DNA from: Cruorifilaria tuberocauda
Taxonomy: Eukaryota > Nematoda > Chromadorea > Rhabditida > Onchocercidae
Assembly (NCBI GenBank): GCA_013365365.1
Contig: JABVXU010000002.1
Span: 124,001 to 188,000 of the forward strand
Length of the DNA stretch: 64,000 nt
Direction: 5' to 3'
Shown: positions 13,414 to 26,979 of the stretch, one piece after another
Numbering within the stretch: position 1 is the stretch's first letter
How the letters are laid out: each line of letters opens with the position of its first letter
Made by a program: the position numbers and the translations under genes
The notes under the pieces: generated by a model
Told to the model about the DNA's origin: nothing
Seen by the model: the letters and a program-made list of their open reading frames with translations, nothing else
Database searches by the model: none

Positions 13414-15974
13414 ATGTGGGCAACACTTATGAAGATGAAATTTTTGGAGGAAAAAATATTTATTTCGAAGTCTGAGCAATTTTGATTAACAAAAGAGAAA
13501 TGAAAAGAGACTGATAGACGATGGCCATCTTGATTTTCTTGAATGGCCACAATTCATTCATCTGTTCGATGATACGTTATCAATTCAAAACAACATAGAA
13601 ATTCTAATTATGAAATTGTTTTTCATCTGAGTTCGCATTATTTTGGGAAGCAGATTTTTTTCTGATTTCGATGTTTGACTTAAAGAAATCTGCGCAGGAT
13701 TGCTCAATTGAGATATGAATTGATATACGGAAAACTTCATGAGTTAGATTCCGGATAAGGATTGAAGGAAAGAGGATTCAGAATTCATTATTTGTAGAAG
13801 GTAATTCGTATCATTATTCACAGGATTCCGTTCCCTCTCTCTCCAACACTATTTCAAGGCTAATGCAAGTCCATATCATACGCAGACACACACATGCACA
13901 CGCATCAATCACACGTTACAGTAATCTTTCTCGACATATGGCTGCTATGTTGCGTTTTTTCAAATTTAAGTGCGCGGGATTTTCAAATTTTTTTTGTTAA
14001 GACTGGTCGGTCATGGTAGATGTCTGTATCGTTGTGGGGTGGTTGTTTCATTCATTTTCGCTTCTTCCTTTTCCGGAATGTTTTCACACGAACTATTTGA
14101 GCGGGAATGAACGTGGACCTGAGTATATCGACCGAGTTCTGCCTTATCATTCTGTGACTTTCATATCAGATATCTTCAGAGAGAATAAGTAAACAATGAA
14201 ATAGCTACTCGAAACATTTAATTTTATGAATTCCATTAGAATTATTAGATTCGCTAAGTAATTTTCCTTTGTAATCCATAACATATTATTCCATTTGGAA
14301 ATTATTTGCTTTTTTAATTTACTCACATAAATATATATTACTATAACGAATAATGTTTACTGTGAAAGTTGAAATCAATTTTGATAGATTTTTAATCTTA
14401 CACTGATTAATGGTGCTATCCTAAACAAAGCATGAGCATAGCATGTGTCTGATAATCAAGTTCTCATAATGCTGATGTATATAATTGCCGTGTTGTTTAG
14501 CATCAAGTATGAGTGGAGGCTGTGATTTCTTTCACTCATTTCAGTTCTTTCATTTGAAGTTTTTTTTATTCGGATGCTGGTCCTTGGAGAAAACAGCGTA
14601 GACATGATATGTATGACTCATTTCATACAATATTCCGTCATTGCCATCATTTTTGTCGTTAGTGTTCATGAAACAATGCAGGTGAAGGCAAGCTTTTGCT
14701 AATTGTTTTACAGGATGATGATATCGGAAGATTTCCTCGAATAAGGACGAGAGAGTACTTAATCTGTCATTATGTACTTCAAGTTCTTAAATTTATTTTT
14801 TATTAGTTACAGCTGATACATTTCGCGATATTTATTTCATTTCCACACCATAAATCTATGTTCGAAATATTTATTAGATGGGTGCCTCATCACAAATTAA
14901 TCATTTTTCTTCTACTATCTGTGCAATCCTTGCGTAACTGATTATTATTTCTCATAAATAAATTTGCATGTTTGTACAATTTAAGACTTGTCTACATATT
15001 TTGGTAAAGAACCGATTTACATCATTTTAAAAGAAAACGTAGCTGATGGGTATGTAGTTTGTTCGCAGAATTGTGATTTATATCATAATATATGCAGTAG
15101 AATATATTTCAGTAATAATGAAATAAATCAAAATTTTAGCTGAAGATTCATTAAAATTTAATTTTAATGGATTTGAAGAAATTTGGAATATTGTTTGATA
15201 ATAAATTACTTAGTTTAAAGGGAAATTCATCCAGTATCATTAACATATCATGTATCGCAGAAACTAGAAGGGATTTTACAGTATAATGTCACCATTGAAA
15301 TTTGTCCTGAATAAGGCTAGTTATAGTGTGATTATTCATGTTCTGTTGCTCCTTTAAATTTTGCTATTAGTTAGTTTGCTGTCTTTTGGCTTTAATCTGG
15401 GTTTAAAATTTACATTACGAAATCCTTATACACGAATATGCAGAGTACTTCAGTAAAATTTACTTTTCCGAAAACAGTGATATGTAAGCAAATGTAAAAA
15501 TTTATGCTGAATAATTGTGTTGTTTTCTATTGTAATATAAGCATTTATTTAATAGACGTTAGCAGGAAAAACATTATACTTTTGTTGATCTTTATTCTAA
15601 GCAAATATTAGATGCATAACTCTTTGAAATATTCACAATTTTTCATTTTTTCATTTGTATAATGCGGTAATCAGTCCATTTCATTTTCAACAACATTTTC
15701 AACTCTTTGTATTTTGGTTTTCTGTAGACTGTGGTTTTTTGAAGAACAATAAAACTTAGAGTAGATTGTATTTATTGGAACCTTGGATTCTCTTTTCCAA
15801 AAGTTAGACTGCTATCTTTATGGTGTTCATGAAATGGAAAATTTGCGAACAATTTCTTATTGTTAGAAACGGTAGTGTTTATCAGAAAGTTTGTTAACCT
15901 GGCGAGAAGGTGCAAAAGAGAAAAAGGAATAACTGCAATCTGGATAAATCAATTGCAGTTCCACATATAGCAGT

Positions 15975-18900
15975 ATGGATAAATATTTGGATGGTTTGCG
16001 GAGTATGCGTTTGTATCGCCAAGCTAATACATTACCTACCACTTCCGCTCCACATCAGTTTACGTTAGTTCATTTCAAGCTTTTGAATTCTATAATAATA
16101 TTGAATTTGAATTTGTGGAAAAGAAATTGTTTCGTTTTATTATTAGCTTCAATTACACTTTGCATTATTTAGAAATCATTAATCATTAAATTAATCATTA
16201 ATCATTAAGGTCCTTTCATTTTCGCTTCTTATTTTTATGCACTTTTAATTAAGGCTAGAAAATGTTGCTAGTTATACTATGGAGTTAGACGTGGGAGATC
16301 GGCGTGGGTTCAGTACCTTCACTCTTCGCGGAGTTCCTGTGTATGTCAAATTTATTTTTTTATATTTGATGGGTTTTTAATCTCCTTCAAGTTTGCTAAA
16401 TAATCTGTTGAGTTTTAAAGTTTCCTCGTCGATGCATTCAACTTCCTCCGTCTTAACGGTCTCGATGCCAGCGGCATTTTCCGAAAAGAAGGAAATATTA
16501 GTCGACTCAAGTCTTTTTCGGTATGTTCTGTACTCCAAATTTTGCAGATTTAGATCAGGGCATATCAGTAATTAAATTATAATTCATTCATTGTAGAATG
16601 GATATTATCCTTATTTTTATTATTTTTTTTATTTTTAGATGCAAACATTCTTCGGTTGTGTAGTTTTGCCAGAAGATTGTACCACACACGATGTATGTTC
16701 ACTTATTAAGCGATTTTTTCGAGAATTGAAAGTACCTCTCTTTGCTCAGATGCAAACACAGCTCCTGGATGTAAGTTTAATGAAAATTTTATATAAAAGC
16801 ATTGAATATAAGCAATAAACACTCGCTGATCAGAATTTTCAGTCTTTTCACATTTATATGCATAATGTTTTAATACTTTAAATACCTTTTAAGCACCTAT
16901 TATATGCAAATGTCTGTTATTTTGTAAATAAATTATCTACTTTTTAGGCTGCATCAATTTATGATGGACCTCAACGTATTGACAAACTTCTTGAGGCTGT
17001 GCGAATGCTGCCTGCGGAGCATCTGGCAACACTAACTTTTCTAATGCGACAACTAAAATATGTTAGCTTTCCGTGCTTCCTATTTGAATTAATAGAGAAT
17101 TTTTCGGAAATTGATGGGTGAGGATTCCGGAAAGATTTCTTTAGAGTTTTTTGGCAAGCCGAATACTGGTATATTTCACTACAGTTTTTATTTTCATTAG
17201 TGTTTCGGGTAAAGATTTCGGTTCTTCTGAACAGTTTTCGACTTGAGATAATTGGCTGCAATTGTAAGGCATATAAATTCTGGTTTTTCGTGTTTTAATT
17301 TACTAGCGGTTTCTTTCACAAAATGGAAATTCTGAATTCCTTTTTATTGGAAAATTTCAGTTTGGAGATCGGCACGAGGGTCATCAGATGACAGTTGAAA
17401 ATATTGCACGCGTTTTTGCCCCATCCCTTTTTCGGGATGATCCACCACTTGCATCTAATAAAAGAAAAAGAGGATCTCAGGCATATTGTCTTTTTTCTCA
17501 ATTAAATCTTGTGAATACTAGTTGAAAGATGTCAAAAGTGAGGATGCTAAACTTTGTTCCATTGCTAACTTTTTTCAGTCGAAAAATATACAAAATCATC
17601 AATACCTCTTTAGGAAGATTTGATCTCGAATGTACGAAATGAAAATGAACTTCGTATTGCAATTATTATCGATTTGATTGATAATGCGCATAAAATCGGT
17701 GTGCCACGTGACTATTATCTGGCATCTCGTCGTCCTTCCGACGTTTCGCAGAAAATTTTTAAAGGGAAATTGGGATACGTGGGAATGCGTAGTGTTTCTG
17801 CCAAACCATCATCTAGGTGCATATTGAGAAAGAATAAAATGTATTACATTTTGGTGTGCTTGCGTTTATTTCTACATATTAAATTGTATTATATGAATAT
17901 CTACGTTTAATTTAGAATTCCTTTTCTAAATCGAAAATTAATTTATAGGAATGTGGCATCTACTATATCAATTAAACAAAAAACTGAGACTCACAAGGAA
18001 AAGAAGTTAGAAAAACAGCCATCAGGAAAGTTTGCTGAGTGGTGCAAGGTTATTGGTTGAAATATTGCATTAAATTTTTTAAGAGTGCTAAAACACTGAA
18101 GCTACATACTTTATTTTTAAGGTCAAAACACCGCGGGAACGCCGTTCATCATCGACAGTTCGTGACTTTTTCTCAAATATTTCGAATAAAGTTCTGCGCC
18201 GTGGATTGTCTCCAGTTGTATCAGCACGAAGGCGTTGTTCAGCAGGCGATGTAACCGATGATGAACCACTGAGAGAAAATTTGAGTGGGTGCAGTTTTAT
18301 ATATTACGTGCATCATGTCTTACCATTTGTTTAGTACTTCTAGACTACTACCGAGGATATATTTTTTGATGGATCCTAAAACACGTAAGCAGTCATAAAT
18401 GAGCTATATATAAACTCACTGCTTCATTTTTATGCGATTCTTTGCTTCATTTAGTGTATATTTTTATATACATTATTTATTTCATTTGTTTATATTAATG
18501 TTTTTTTTTTAGCTGGATTGGATAGTGCAACATCCAACTTTTGTATCCGTAAATACATTGACACCTGTACTACTGCTCAATATGCTTCCAGAACGAAATT
18601 TGAAAAAGAGGAATTGCTACCAGAAAGTAATAGCTCAAGCATAAAATGTTGTGCAACATCACCTTCATCCAACATCATTTTCATCTCTTCTCCTCAAAAG
18701 TTGGTTTTCAGTATATTTCAGTGTTCCGTATGCATAAGATTCAAACTTCATATGACTCAAGAACTTCATAAGATTCAAATTCATCAATTTACTACTTCAT
18801 TTTTGAACTGGGAAGCGTTCTCAGACGATTTTGATGAGGTATTTTTACATCTAACAGAAAAGACGATACGCCTTCAATTTCGGCAAAAAGTTCAAGACAT

Positions 18901-21900
18901 CGTTCACGTCGAGAATCACCACGTAAATCAAACACAACAAATTCAAGAAGCAAAGCAATGGAGAAGTACAAAATTATGAGAGAACTAAAAGAAGTGAACA
19001 TAATGCCTACTTCACCTGCTTTTGAACCTATCGAAATGACGATGTTAGTTAAATATACCTTTTGCACGTTGAATTGAGCTTCTAAATATACCTGTAGAAA
19101 TAATTCTATTGGTTAAACATAAATTTCTGATATGTTTTTAAAAGTTACAATAACCGATAATCTTTCTGGTTCAAGCACGAATAGATCAAATAAAGCTAAT
19201 TCTCTGAGCTTCTATCAAGTCGTTATTTAACATTAAATAACATTACATAATATGATAATAGAACAATTAAATTAGTGTTAGTATTTAAATGAGCATCAAA
19301 GATTTATCTTTCTTCTCTTCGTTTATTTCTTGTCTTTCGTCGTACAATTTCTTCTCCGTCTACTTATTAAAGGAATTGCTTAATTTTTATGTTCTACATT
19401 AAAATTCCATAAATGAAGTTTTCATTTTTTTTTTGAGCATTTATGAAGCTACAAAACATTTGTTCTAATGAAATTGTGAGAGCTTTAATTTTGCTTCATC
19501 GTTTCAGTAAAAATATTGGTGAAGCATTTCTAAAACACAAAGAATTAGATGAAAAATTAGCATTATCAAAGACTGTCAAGCGAAACTCTTCCAAAAAGCT
19601 ACTTCAGTCAGTTAAAGTAAGTCGCGATAGATTCATTTCAAATTTTGAAATTGCAAGCTATAAAAATTTGGAAATGGAATGCAGTGAATTGTTAAAGTTT
19701 TTAATATACAGAAATAAATGCTCTTCTATTTAGATCGCTGATTCAACTCAATCATTCCGAGATAGTTATTCAGCTGATAAAGTTAGGGATCGCGTTCACC
19801 GTCGTCACACCGCACCGGTTAAAGTCAGTACATTTTTGAAACGTGACCAGCAAAATAGCATGGCTACGGGTTTAAAAACTCCGCATACTCGAGCACGAGG
19901 TTCCAGTCGTTTTTATTTTTTTCCCAGTAATTCATGATTTTAATCATTTCTGTACTGCTGCTGTGTTTTAAACTCCCATATGTAATGCAATTTTTGGTGA
20001 AAGTTGATTGCAAATAATTTTAATATTGAAGAATTTCAGAGAGGCATTCAACAGCGTTAAATTTAAGATTAAATGAAATGGATAAAGATTCGGGGCTAAG
20101 TAAGTTTCCTATTTACTTGTGTAAGAATACAAGTTAATGATGTTGTTACATTATCTTATGCTTAAGTTATTTCAGTTCTAGAAAAAAAGAAGCGTCGTAG
20201 TGAAAGTGTGAGCAGTGGTTCAAGTGATAAAGTTTCTGATAGCGATGACGATAAAACTACACGAAGAATTCAAACTTTCAGCGCAGAAACACTTTTAGCA
20301 CAGGTTTTCATGCTGTACTATTATTGTTTATATGAGAAATCCTGTTTAATTTCCTATTTCTTACATCCACGTTTCAATAAATAACATGGATTTTAGAAAT
20401 GTATAGAGTCACGACAACGACGAGCCAAACGACAGAAACGACGGGAGGAAGCGGTCAGTTCTATAGAGACAATACCAGTGCAGTATGCTGCTGAATCAAG
20501 TCCAATGAATTCACTTCTGGATGATGTAACAAATGAGATTAATCGCTTAGAAAGAGATCGTGAAACTGCAAGAAACTTGATTAGATATGATAGAAATACT
20601 TTATTTTTGGATACTACTGAGAACGATCATGATTTGGATCCAGTTTCTATTGAAGGTTGATTTTTGATATTTCAATAAAGATTTCTCTGCAGTTTAAATT
20701 TTCGAGTAGCACCCATTAGTTTTCGCAAAGGATTATTTTCATCCATCTTTATTGGGCAGTGCTCCTAATGTATTCAAGTATCATCGAAACTGCAGAACTT
20801 AAGCAAATCCAGCTTCTTTTTTCTGCCATTTCAATTGTTTCTCTACTTACATAGTGTATGAAATTTTTTTATTTGTGTAGGAATGAATTTAGAAATAGGA
20901 AAAAAAATCAAAATATTATTTTGCAGAAGATATACCTCCATCATCTCTTCTATTATTTCCTTCACCAAAGAATGCCTCATCCATATCTGCAGTTCCTTCT
21001 GTATTAAAAGAAAGTGAGGAGCTGTCATCTTCATCAGGTGTTTCGAAACAGTCATCTCATTCACCATCATTCAACACCAATATCCAGTCAACTACTTTAT
21101 TTTTTGATTCACCATCTTCTAATATCACAACGGCTTACAACAAAGCTTTACATGTGGAACCACGGAAGCGCGTATCGGAACAACGAGATGTTGGGTTATC
21201 TTATGATGGTGTGGATACTCGTGGAGTAAGCTTTTCATAATAACATGTGGGAAGCTTCAGAAACTGTGGATTTTTATTTCTAATGAGGTCTAAAGAATCA
21301 TCACGGTTAAATAAATAAATATTTCCTTTTTCTCTCGTCCAAAATTTCATATGCAGCTTTAGGAAAGAACACTAATTAGATTCTGAAATTTGTTATTTAG
21401 TTTAAAGCAAGGGTTAAAAGACTTGTTTGAAAAATAATGCTTTACATATCAAATCAAGTAAATATTATTTGAATAATTTGTGCTTTTATGTTTAGAAGTT
21501 TAGAAGTAACAGAATCTGCAGTAATAGAGGATTTGATACTTATACTTGTCACCTCAATCTCATTCTTAATTATTTTTTGATTACGATATTTTTCTCTTGT
21601 GTAATGACTTTAATTTCTTTTAAATTTTAGAATAGCAAGGAGGGCAGTAATCGACCAAAAGATTTTGGAGAGGATTTCTCGAAGTCTGATGCGATCAAAA
21701 TACAACTTTTAAGCGCAAGAACTGGAAACGTAATACATGTCTTTATTTATTTCTGAGTGACGACAAGGTTAAGATTCTATATAACAAAATAAGATGATAT
21801 ATAATGTACTAAAAGTATCAGTAATAGCTCTATTCAATGAAATCTTGACATAAATTATGCAAAATTTAATCCTTTCAGGACATAGTAGGGGGTCCTGCTT

Positions 21901-23212
21901 ATATGCCATCGGGATCGCGACCGAGCGTTTTATCTATAAAATGTAATAATCGTGGTATGGTCAAACAACGCATCAATCACTTCGCACGGTTGGAAATACA
22001 AAAAACTATTGGAGAGCAGGTGTGCTTTTTATTTTATAAAATTCATCAATATACTCATCTGTAAGTATTCTTTATTTGCTCCGAAGTGAAGTCTCGATTT
22101 CTCGGTTTCATATCCTGTATAGAAGCAAAACAATTTGTGTTATAGGGTTCTAAAACAGGACGTCAATGGCAAGATAGTCAATGTGCTTCATCACCTCATA
22201 AGAAACTTTCTGCTCCTCCCGCTTCACATGGCTTGCAGCCGGTTGTGGGGAAAGTATTATCACCTTCGCGGGAGAGTGTAATGAGACGAGCTAAAAAATA
22301 TGAAGGTAAGATTTTATATCTGCAAAACATTATGCGTGCGAGTATGCATCGGCACAGTTTTCACAGAATTTTCATGAAATATATAATAAAATGCTTTATT
22401 CACAGAATATCTAAGATTCATTTCACCATCTATCTGTCTGCCACCTAATAATATCGTATTATGTAATGTCAATTTGATTTTTGTCTTATCGTACGTACTG
22501 TCTATCAAGTGTTTTGTAATCTGTGAAACATCACATTTTTTGTAACTATTTTGTCCTATTGAAATGATTTTTATTTTCCAAATATTCCCTCAAGTGTTTG
22601 TGATGAAATATTTTATGTCAAAATACGTGTACTGTTGACGTGTATTATTGACGATTAACCCAATAATACTGTTTCAATACTACGCAATTATTTACGAAAC
22701 CCACCTGGAATGCATTACAATGAACTTAAATGCACCATTTCAAATTCACTTGTCGCTTAATATCAGATTATTTTGCAATGAGGAACGGCATTAAAACAAA
22801 TTTTTTATAACGCATAGAGATTGCAGCATTAGCAGCATCGATCGGTATGGAAGCATACAAGAATTTTCGTCCCGCAACACGGAACAGACTCACTAAAATC
22901 CAGAAGCAAAACAATCCAAAAACACCTCGCCGTTTGAATGGAGAAATGCGGGTTATGCGACATTCTCAAGCTAGACTTAATAGATCTCTTGAGAAACTTG
23001 CAGTCAGTCTTAGTAATCATCGCTTGCTGGGAAAATCTGCAAGCCACTTTGACTGCAGCAAGCTTCGGTCATTAAATGCAAACAATAATTCAGAAGAACG
23101 TCGACAAAATATTGGGGAACCGCTGATTCAAAAATCATATCATGGTGACTTGGAATGTGCAAACCCATTAACGAATTTGAAAATGATACCAGAAACAGAA
23201 TACAACATTTGA
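15975..23212 (+). CDS. rga-3: RhoGAP of the RGA-3/RGA-4/ARHGAP11A (MP-GAP) type
   Basis: An approximately 1,100-residue RhoGAP with an N-terminal catalytic domain and a long disordered tail. The domain begins near residue 55. FLVDAFNFLRLNGL leads to the arginine-finger motif GIFRKEG, then SLIKRFFRELKVPLF, LTFLMRQLK and MTVENIARVFAPSLF. The tail has basic SR-rich blocks, for example TPRERRSSSTVRDFF, comparable to the human protein. Exons include 15975-16063, 16254-16340, 16421-16520, 16639-16770, 16948-17061, 17361-~17481, 17614-17816, 17949-18048, 18122-18284, 18513-18699, 18858-19043, 19508-19616, 19734-19899, 20040-20099, 20176-20303, 20397-20655, 20927-21225, 21631-21729, 21879-22019, 22146-22305 and 22818-23212. 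In C. elegans, RGA-3/4 limit RHO-1 activity at the cortex during M phase. The ATG follows a CATATAG acceptor by four bases, a likely trans-splice site. The join after ~17481 does not close cleanly: no GT donor is in phase there. Confidence 0.88.
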
Positions 23213-23809
23213 AGTGAGAGTGGTTATGAGATCTGCCTTGATCTTGTTGTAGAATTCCATACTGACTTTATTATTGCGTGAAAAATCACTTTTAGCAATA
23301 CCGACTATGAAGCTGTCAGTGTAAATTAAGTCATTAAATCATCAATTATAAAAATGATATTTATGAAGCCTCTACCAATTTTATTATATATTCATCATTT
23401 ATAACTATGAAATATTCAGAAAATTCTCCGTTTTAAATTTATATTTCATACAATTCAAATGCAATAAATATTTTGATTAATATATGTGAATCATATAATA
23501 CATTTTAGAATTTTTCTTAACGTACCTTGTTTGGCATACTATTTGCTTCCATTTATTTTTTTCCTATTTTTATCAATTGAATGCATTTAATTTCTTATTC
23601 GTTTATGAGATAACAATAACATTAAGAAAAGTATTGCGTTGCTTATGAAGTAAGCATGCGTGCAAGTTTTTATAAGTTTAAGAAAAATAAATGATATGAA
23701 GAACTGGATCTACATATGATTTGTTAAAAATTTTTGAAATTCCATCTATCTTATGCTAGACGAATAAGAAATTTTTGAATTTTTGCATGAGTTCTTACCA
23801 ATTTTCCAG

Positions 23810-24012
23810 AATTGAACGAAATAACGGAGCAGTCTTCGTCACCGAACAGTTCTCAACGTCGTAGTATTCTCCATTCTTTGTCGATCTCATCATCCATTAC
23901 TGCACGATCTCCAATTATCTATATTTCCACAAAGAAAGCGCGGCGACCAAAAAATCCATTTATGGACGATACTGGCAACACTACAACTGGCACTGATTCG
24001 AATAGAAAATAG
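23810..24012 (+). other. rga-3: Probable alternative last exon of the RhoGAP gene
   Basis: After TTTTCCAG an exon reads ELNEITEQSSSPNSSQRRS, then a serine-rich stretch, and ends KKARRPKNPFMDD plus a short Gly/Thr tail before TAG. It requires a phase-1 donor. The exon ending at 22305 (phase 1) normally joins 22818, and can equally join here, replacing the last 131 residues with about 67 others. The basic patch could be a localisation signal (inference). It could also be the last exon of a separate small gene, but no start is visible between 23213 and 23809. Confidence 0.6.
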
Positions 24013-24847
24013 GAAATAAGAAAGGGGTGATGGATCCCGTCTAAATAATCGGATATCTGGATTTCTTTGTATAATTTTTTTCCTCTGCTTGCATTTGAAG
24101 TGATCCAAGATGAAAGTATTGGTTTTGTTCTGTACTATTTTTTATTAAACATTCATAATTATTTTTTAACTCAAAAGCTTCTTATTGTGCATTATCGATA
24201 GCTGTTGTTTTTAATTTGCCTTTTTCTTCAAAATTAAAATTGCATACTGCATCCATCGGCACGGGAACTGCTGTACCAAAGTTTTTATTCCTGACATTTC
24301 GTTATTTTGCACTGTGTGAGTGTTGTTTTTACATCTCAAGTAATTTTCTAACTGATGCAGGTTTCAGGAAAATTTATTGGTCTATCTCTCTCTTCTGATC
24401 CTTCAAATCGTGCTTGCATTCTGAATATCCTGTCCTGTTCTCATTTTTCTTATTAGACGTTTCGTTTATCTGTACATATGAGGGCCATTTCAGCTTCGTT
24501 GCATTCATAATTTGGCAGTGTCGGAGAAGGTGAGTTAAAATTATTTTCGATTTGGACTTTATTCGTAAAAAATTGCTATAAGAAACGGATGAAGTTTTAT
24601 GATCCTCCATTCTTTTCATGTTCTGTAAAAGGATAGTGTTTTCTTACATAAGTATTCAAGTTAGTTGAGATTGGGAATTTACAAAGATTTTTCTGGGAAT
24701 CAGGTTTTAAGTGATTGTTTTACAAAAGATATCGATCACTGAATAGTTAAGTGGTCTGAGCATGTTCAAGTTAGTGGTCCTGACATATTTGTTATCAGAG
24801 TGTTGCGACCTCATGTTTTATTTAACATTATAAAAAAAACTGCATAA
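24013..24847. other. Tail-to-tail intergenic region
   Basis: This lies between the converging ends of the RhoGAP gene (+) and the minus-strand membrane-protein gene. It should contain both 3' UTRs. Nothing else is supported; open frames here are short and AT-driven. Confidence 0.6.
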
Positions 24848-26493
24848 TCATGATGTTCGTAAGGGTAGTGAAGTTGTCAAACCAAATGATTTGCTATCCT
24901 CTGCTGTTGTTTGCACAAAAAGCGCTAAATTTTTCGCTTCTTCAGCTTCCTGTAGAGTTTTTGGACGTTGCGATGGTTTGATTTTATCTGTCGTTGGGGC
25001 ATTTGTCAATCGTTTTTGTACCTATGAAAAAGAATTGAATTTGGTAACAGTTCATTGCAAAAAAATATCAAGCAAATATATAAACTGTTCGGCAAAGATT
25101 ATTTCCTTCTAGAACCTTTCAAGTGGTTTCAGATATAAAATTAGCAAAGAATAAAATACTATTCCGTTGCAAGAAGCGTAACTATCGAAATCTTTCGGAA
25201 GTATATGTTAGCAGCCATAACGAGATAAACTATTCATGTGAAAGATTTGCAATACAGAAGAGCTAAAAATCGACTGCATGAAACCAAATAAATTTGGTTA
25301 TTTCAAACACTGCAAATATGAGTATCAAAACATATACCGTGAAATAATAAGCACTGTAAACTGATGCTAGATTTATACCATCAACAGCTCCTTTAAAACG
25401 TCTCCAATACCATCCAAGAAATCCTAGCGAAAGAGCGGAGCGATCCTAAAATTCAGTAAGGATATCTTTCATTCCACCATCTTTATCCAAAGGGAATTCC
25501 ATTTATCTTGTAATATTGGCAAATTCTGTCTATTCAATTCCAAAACTCTGTAACATAACATGAGTTAAATTTTGCATGAGAGTCCTACGAATAATCACAC
25601 TTGTAAGCTGTGTGTTCTTCAAATCTTCAATGGATTCGGAAAAAATGAATTTAGTAAATTTAAAATGCTCCATAATGAATGAGTACTCATTTCATAGTAC
25701 ATTATAATAATATTAATCTCGCTGGAAAGCAAAAAAACTCACCCAAACCATCATTTGCTCGTTGCATCTAATCTGATAGCACAGTTCCTTCACATCTTTT
25801 TCATCCAGCGAATAGTAACTCACGCAAGCTAGCGTACTTAATGGTCCAACAATAAAACTTGCCAAAAGAAATCGTCCCTGTAAGTAAAATGAAATTCTTG
25901 CGAGACTATTTGTTGAAGATGCATCATTGTTACAATGTTGTCCTAAATTATACGCAGCAATTCATAACAATTCTTCACCAATAAATCTATGAACAATAGA
26001 AAACAATTTGGTTTATTCACACTAATTAGTGCATTCTCTCACTCATTTTTTCATAGAAATTTTTAAACTTCTGTGGATCTGTTCAAATGTACCTGTATTT
26101 TTCGACATCTGTCTCTAATTATTTTAAATGAATTGTTGGTGGTTTTTTCAGGAGTTAAGTTTCTTAGAAGAAACAGCCGATATATTGGATGTATTATGCA
26201 ACCACCTAGAAAAATCAAATCAAGAAAAACTAAAACGAAAATCTTGGAAGATAATATCTAAAATCATCTATCGGTTGGTAGTGATATTCAGAAAAAGTAA
26301 TAGCATTTTCAGATTTATCAACTTCAAGAATAACTTTAAATATACCAACAAACGAAAAAAATTCGGCGGTCTTAAAAGTTCCAAAAATAGTCAGTTCAAT
26401 ATATGGTGACGGAACTGATATCAAATTATTCACTGTCAATTCGGAGCGGTGCAACTGTGAGAAATTGAACCACCATGGTCCCAAACCCAACAT
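24848..26493 (-). CDS. Small multi-pass membrane protein of unknown function
   Basis: Five exons (26493-26346, 26205-26093, 25877-25743, 25445-25338, 25021-24848) join in phase into 225 residues ending at TGA. I do not recognise the family. The first exon encodes MLGLGPWWFNFSQLHRSELT and a strand-like segment. A hydrophobic region spans FFSFVGGCIIHPIYRLFLL. A clear transmembrane segment is RFLLASFIVGPLSTLACVSYY, followed by the polar LDEKDVKELCYQIRCNEQ. A second helix is ALSLGFLGWYW, ending in the positively charged RRFKG. The C-terminus is hydrophilic (RPKTLQEAEEAKNLALFV). The size and the basic loops would fit an organelle membrane protein, but that is a guess. It lies 486 bases downstream of BMS1 on the same strand, so co-transcription is possible. 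Confidence 0.8.
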
Positions 26494-26979
26494 TTATAGC
26501 CACCTAAATAAAAATCTACATTACGTTGCCAACATTTGATTTTTGGGATAATGCAGAAATCCTCAGTATCTTGAATGCAATGATTAAATCTTTCAATTCA
26601 ATGAATTTCATGCAAAAGCAAGTCATTATAGCCTCTTAAAATCAGTAAAATTCCTAAAAGAATTAGATTCGAACGACTTGAATCATGCTTCATCATGTAT
26701 GTAACTACCGTTCGAAGAAAAATTGGTTAACCTAGTATAAAGGAAAAAAGGCGAGTGCACACATTCCATTTTTGCAAATTTAGCTTAAATTTTTATAGAT
26801 TCAGTTAGAAATAAAACCATAGCAAAAAACGAAAAACGACGCTATATGTTTCGAAACAAATTTTATTCCTCAGCCAAAAAATTACACAGAAAAACAAAAA
26901 ACAATTAGAACTGGTTTAAAACATCAAGAGAGAAATTTATTCAGCAAATCTTGATATTCAGAAGCTGTCAAAGAGAATC
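26494..26979. other. Short gap between two minus-strand genes
   Basis: AT-rich sequence downstream of BMS1 and upstream of the membrane-protein gene. A spacing of under 0.5 kb is compatible with a nematode operon. No coding signal is seen. Confidence 0.5.

Larger units (their letters stand above)
5286..15974. other. 10.7 kb gene-poor AT-rich interval
   Basis: I find no convincing gene here on either strand. Open frames are short, rich in F, I, K, N and L, and lack splice support. The interval holds a GA-rich microsatellite (10003-10060), a GT/GA microsatellite (13371-13413), a CA-rich stretch near 13881-13911, an 8-base-stem hairpin near 8288-8312 and a diverged repeat p pair (7295-7340 and 10397-10442). 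A less AT-rich island lies at about 13920-14180. It could carry regulatory DNA or upstream non-coding exons of the RhoGAP gene. Confidence 0.6.

Noticed and set aside
18518..18979. 153-codon continuous plus-strand open frame in the RhoGAP gene
   Set aside because: Only its first part (to 18699) is coding. The 3' part is better read in another frame from an acceptor at 18858, which gives the SR-rich tail SRHRSRRESPRKSN.
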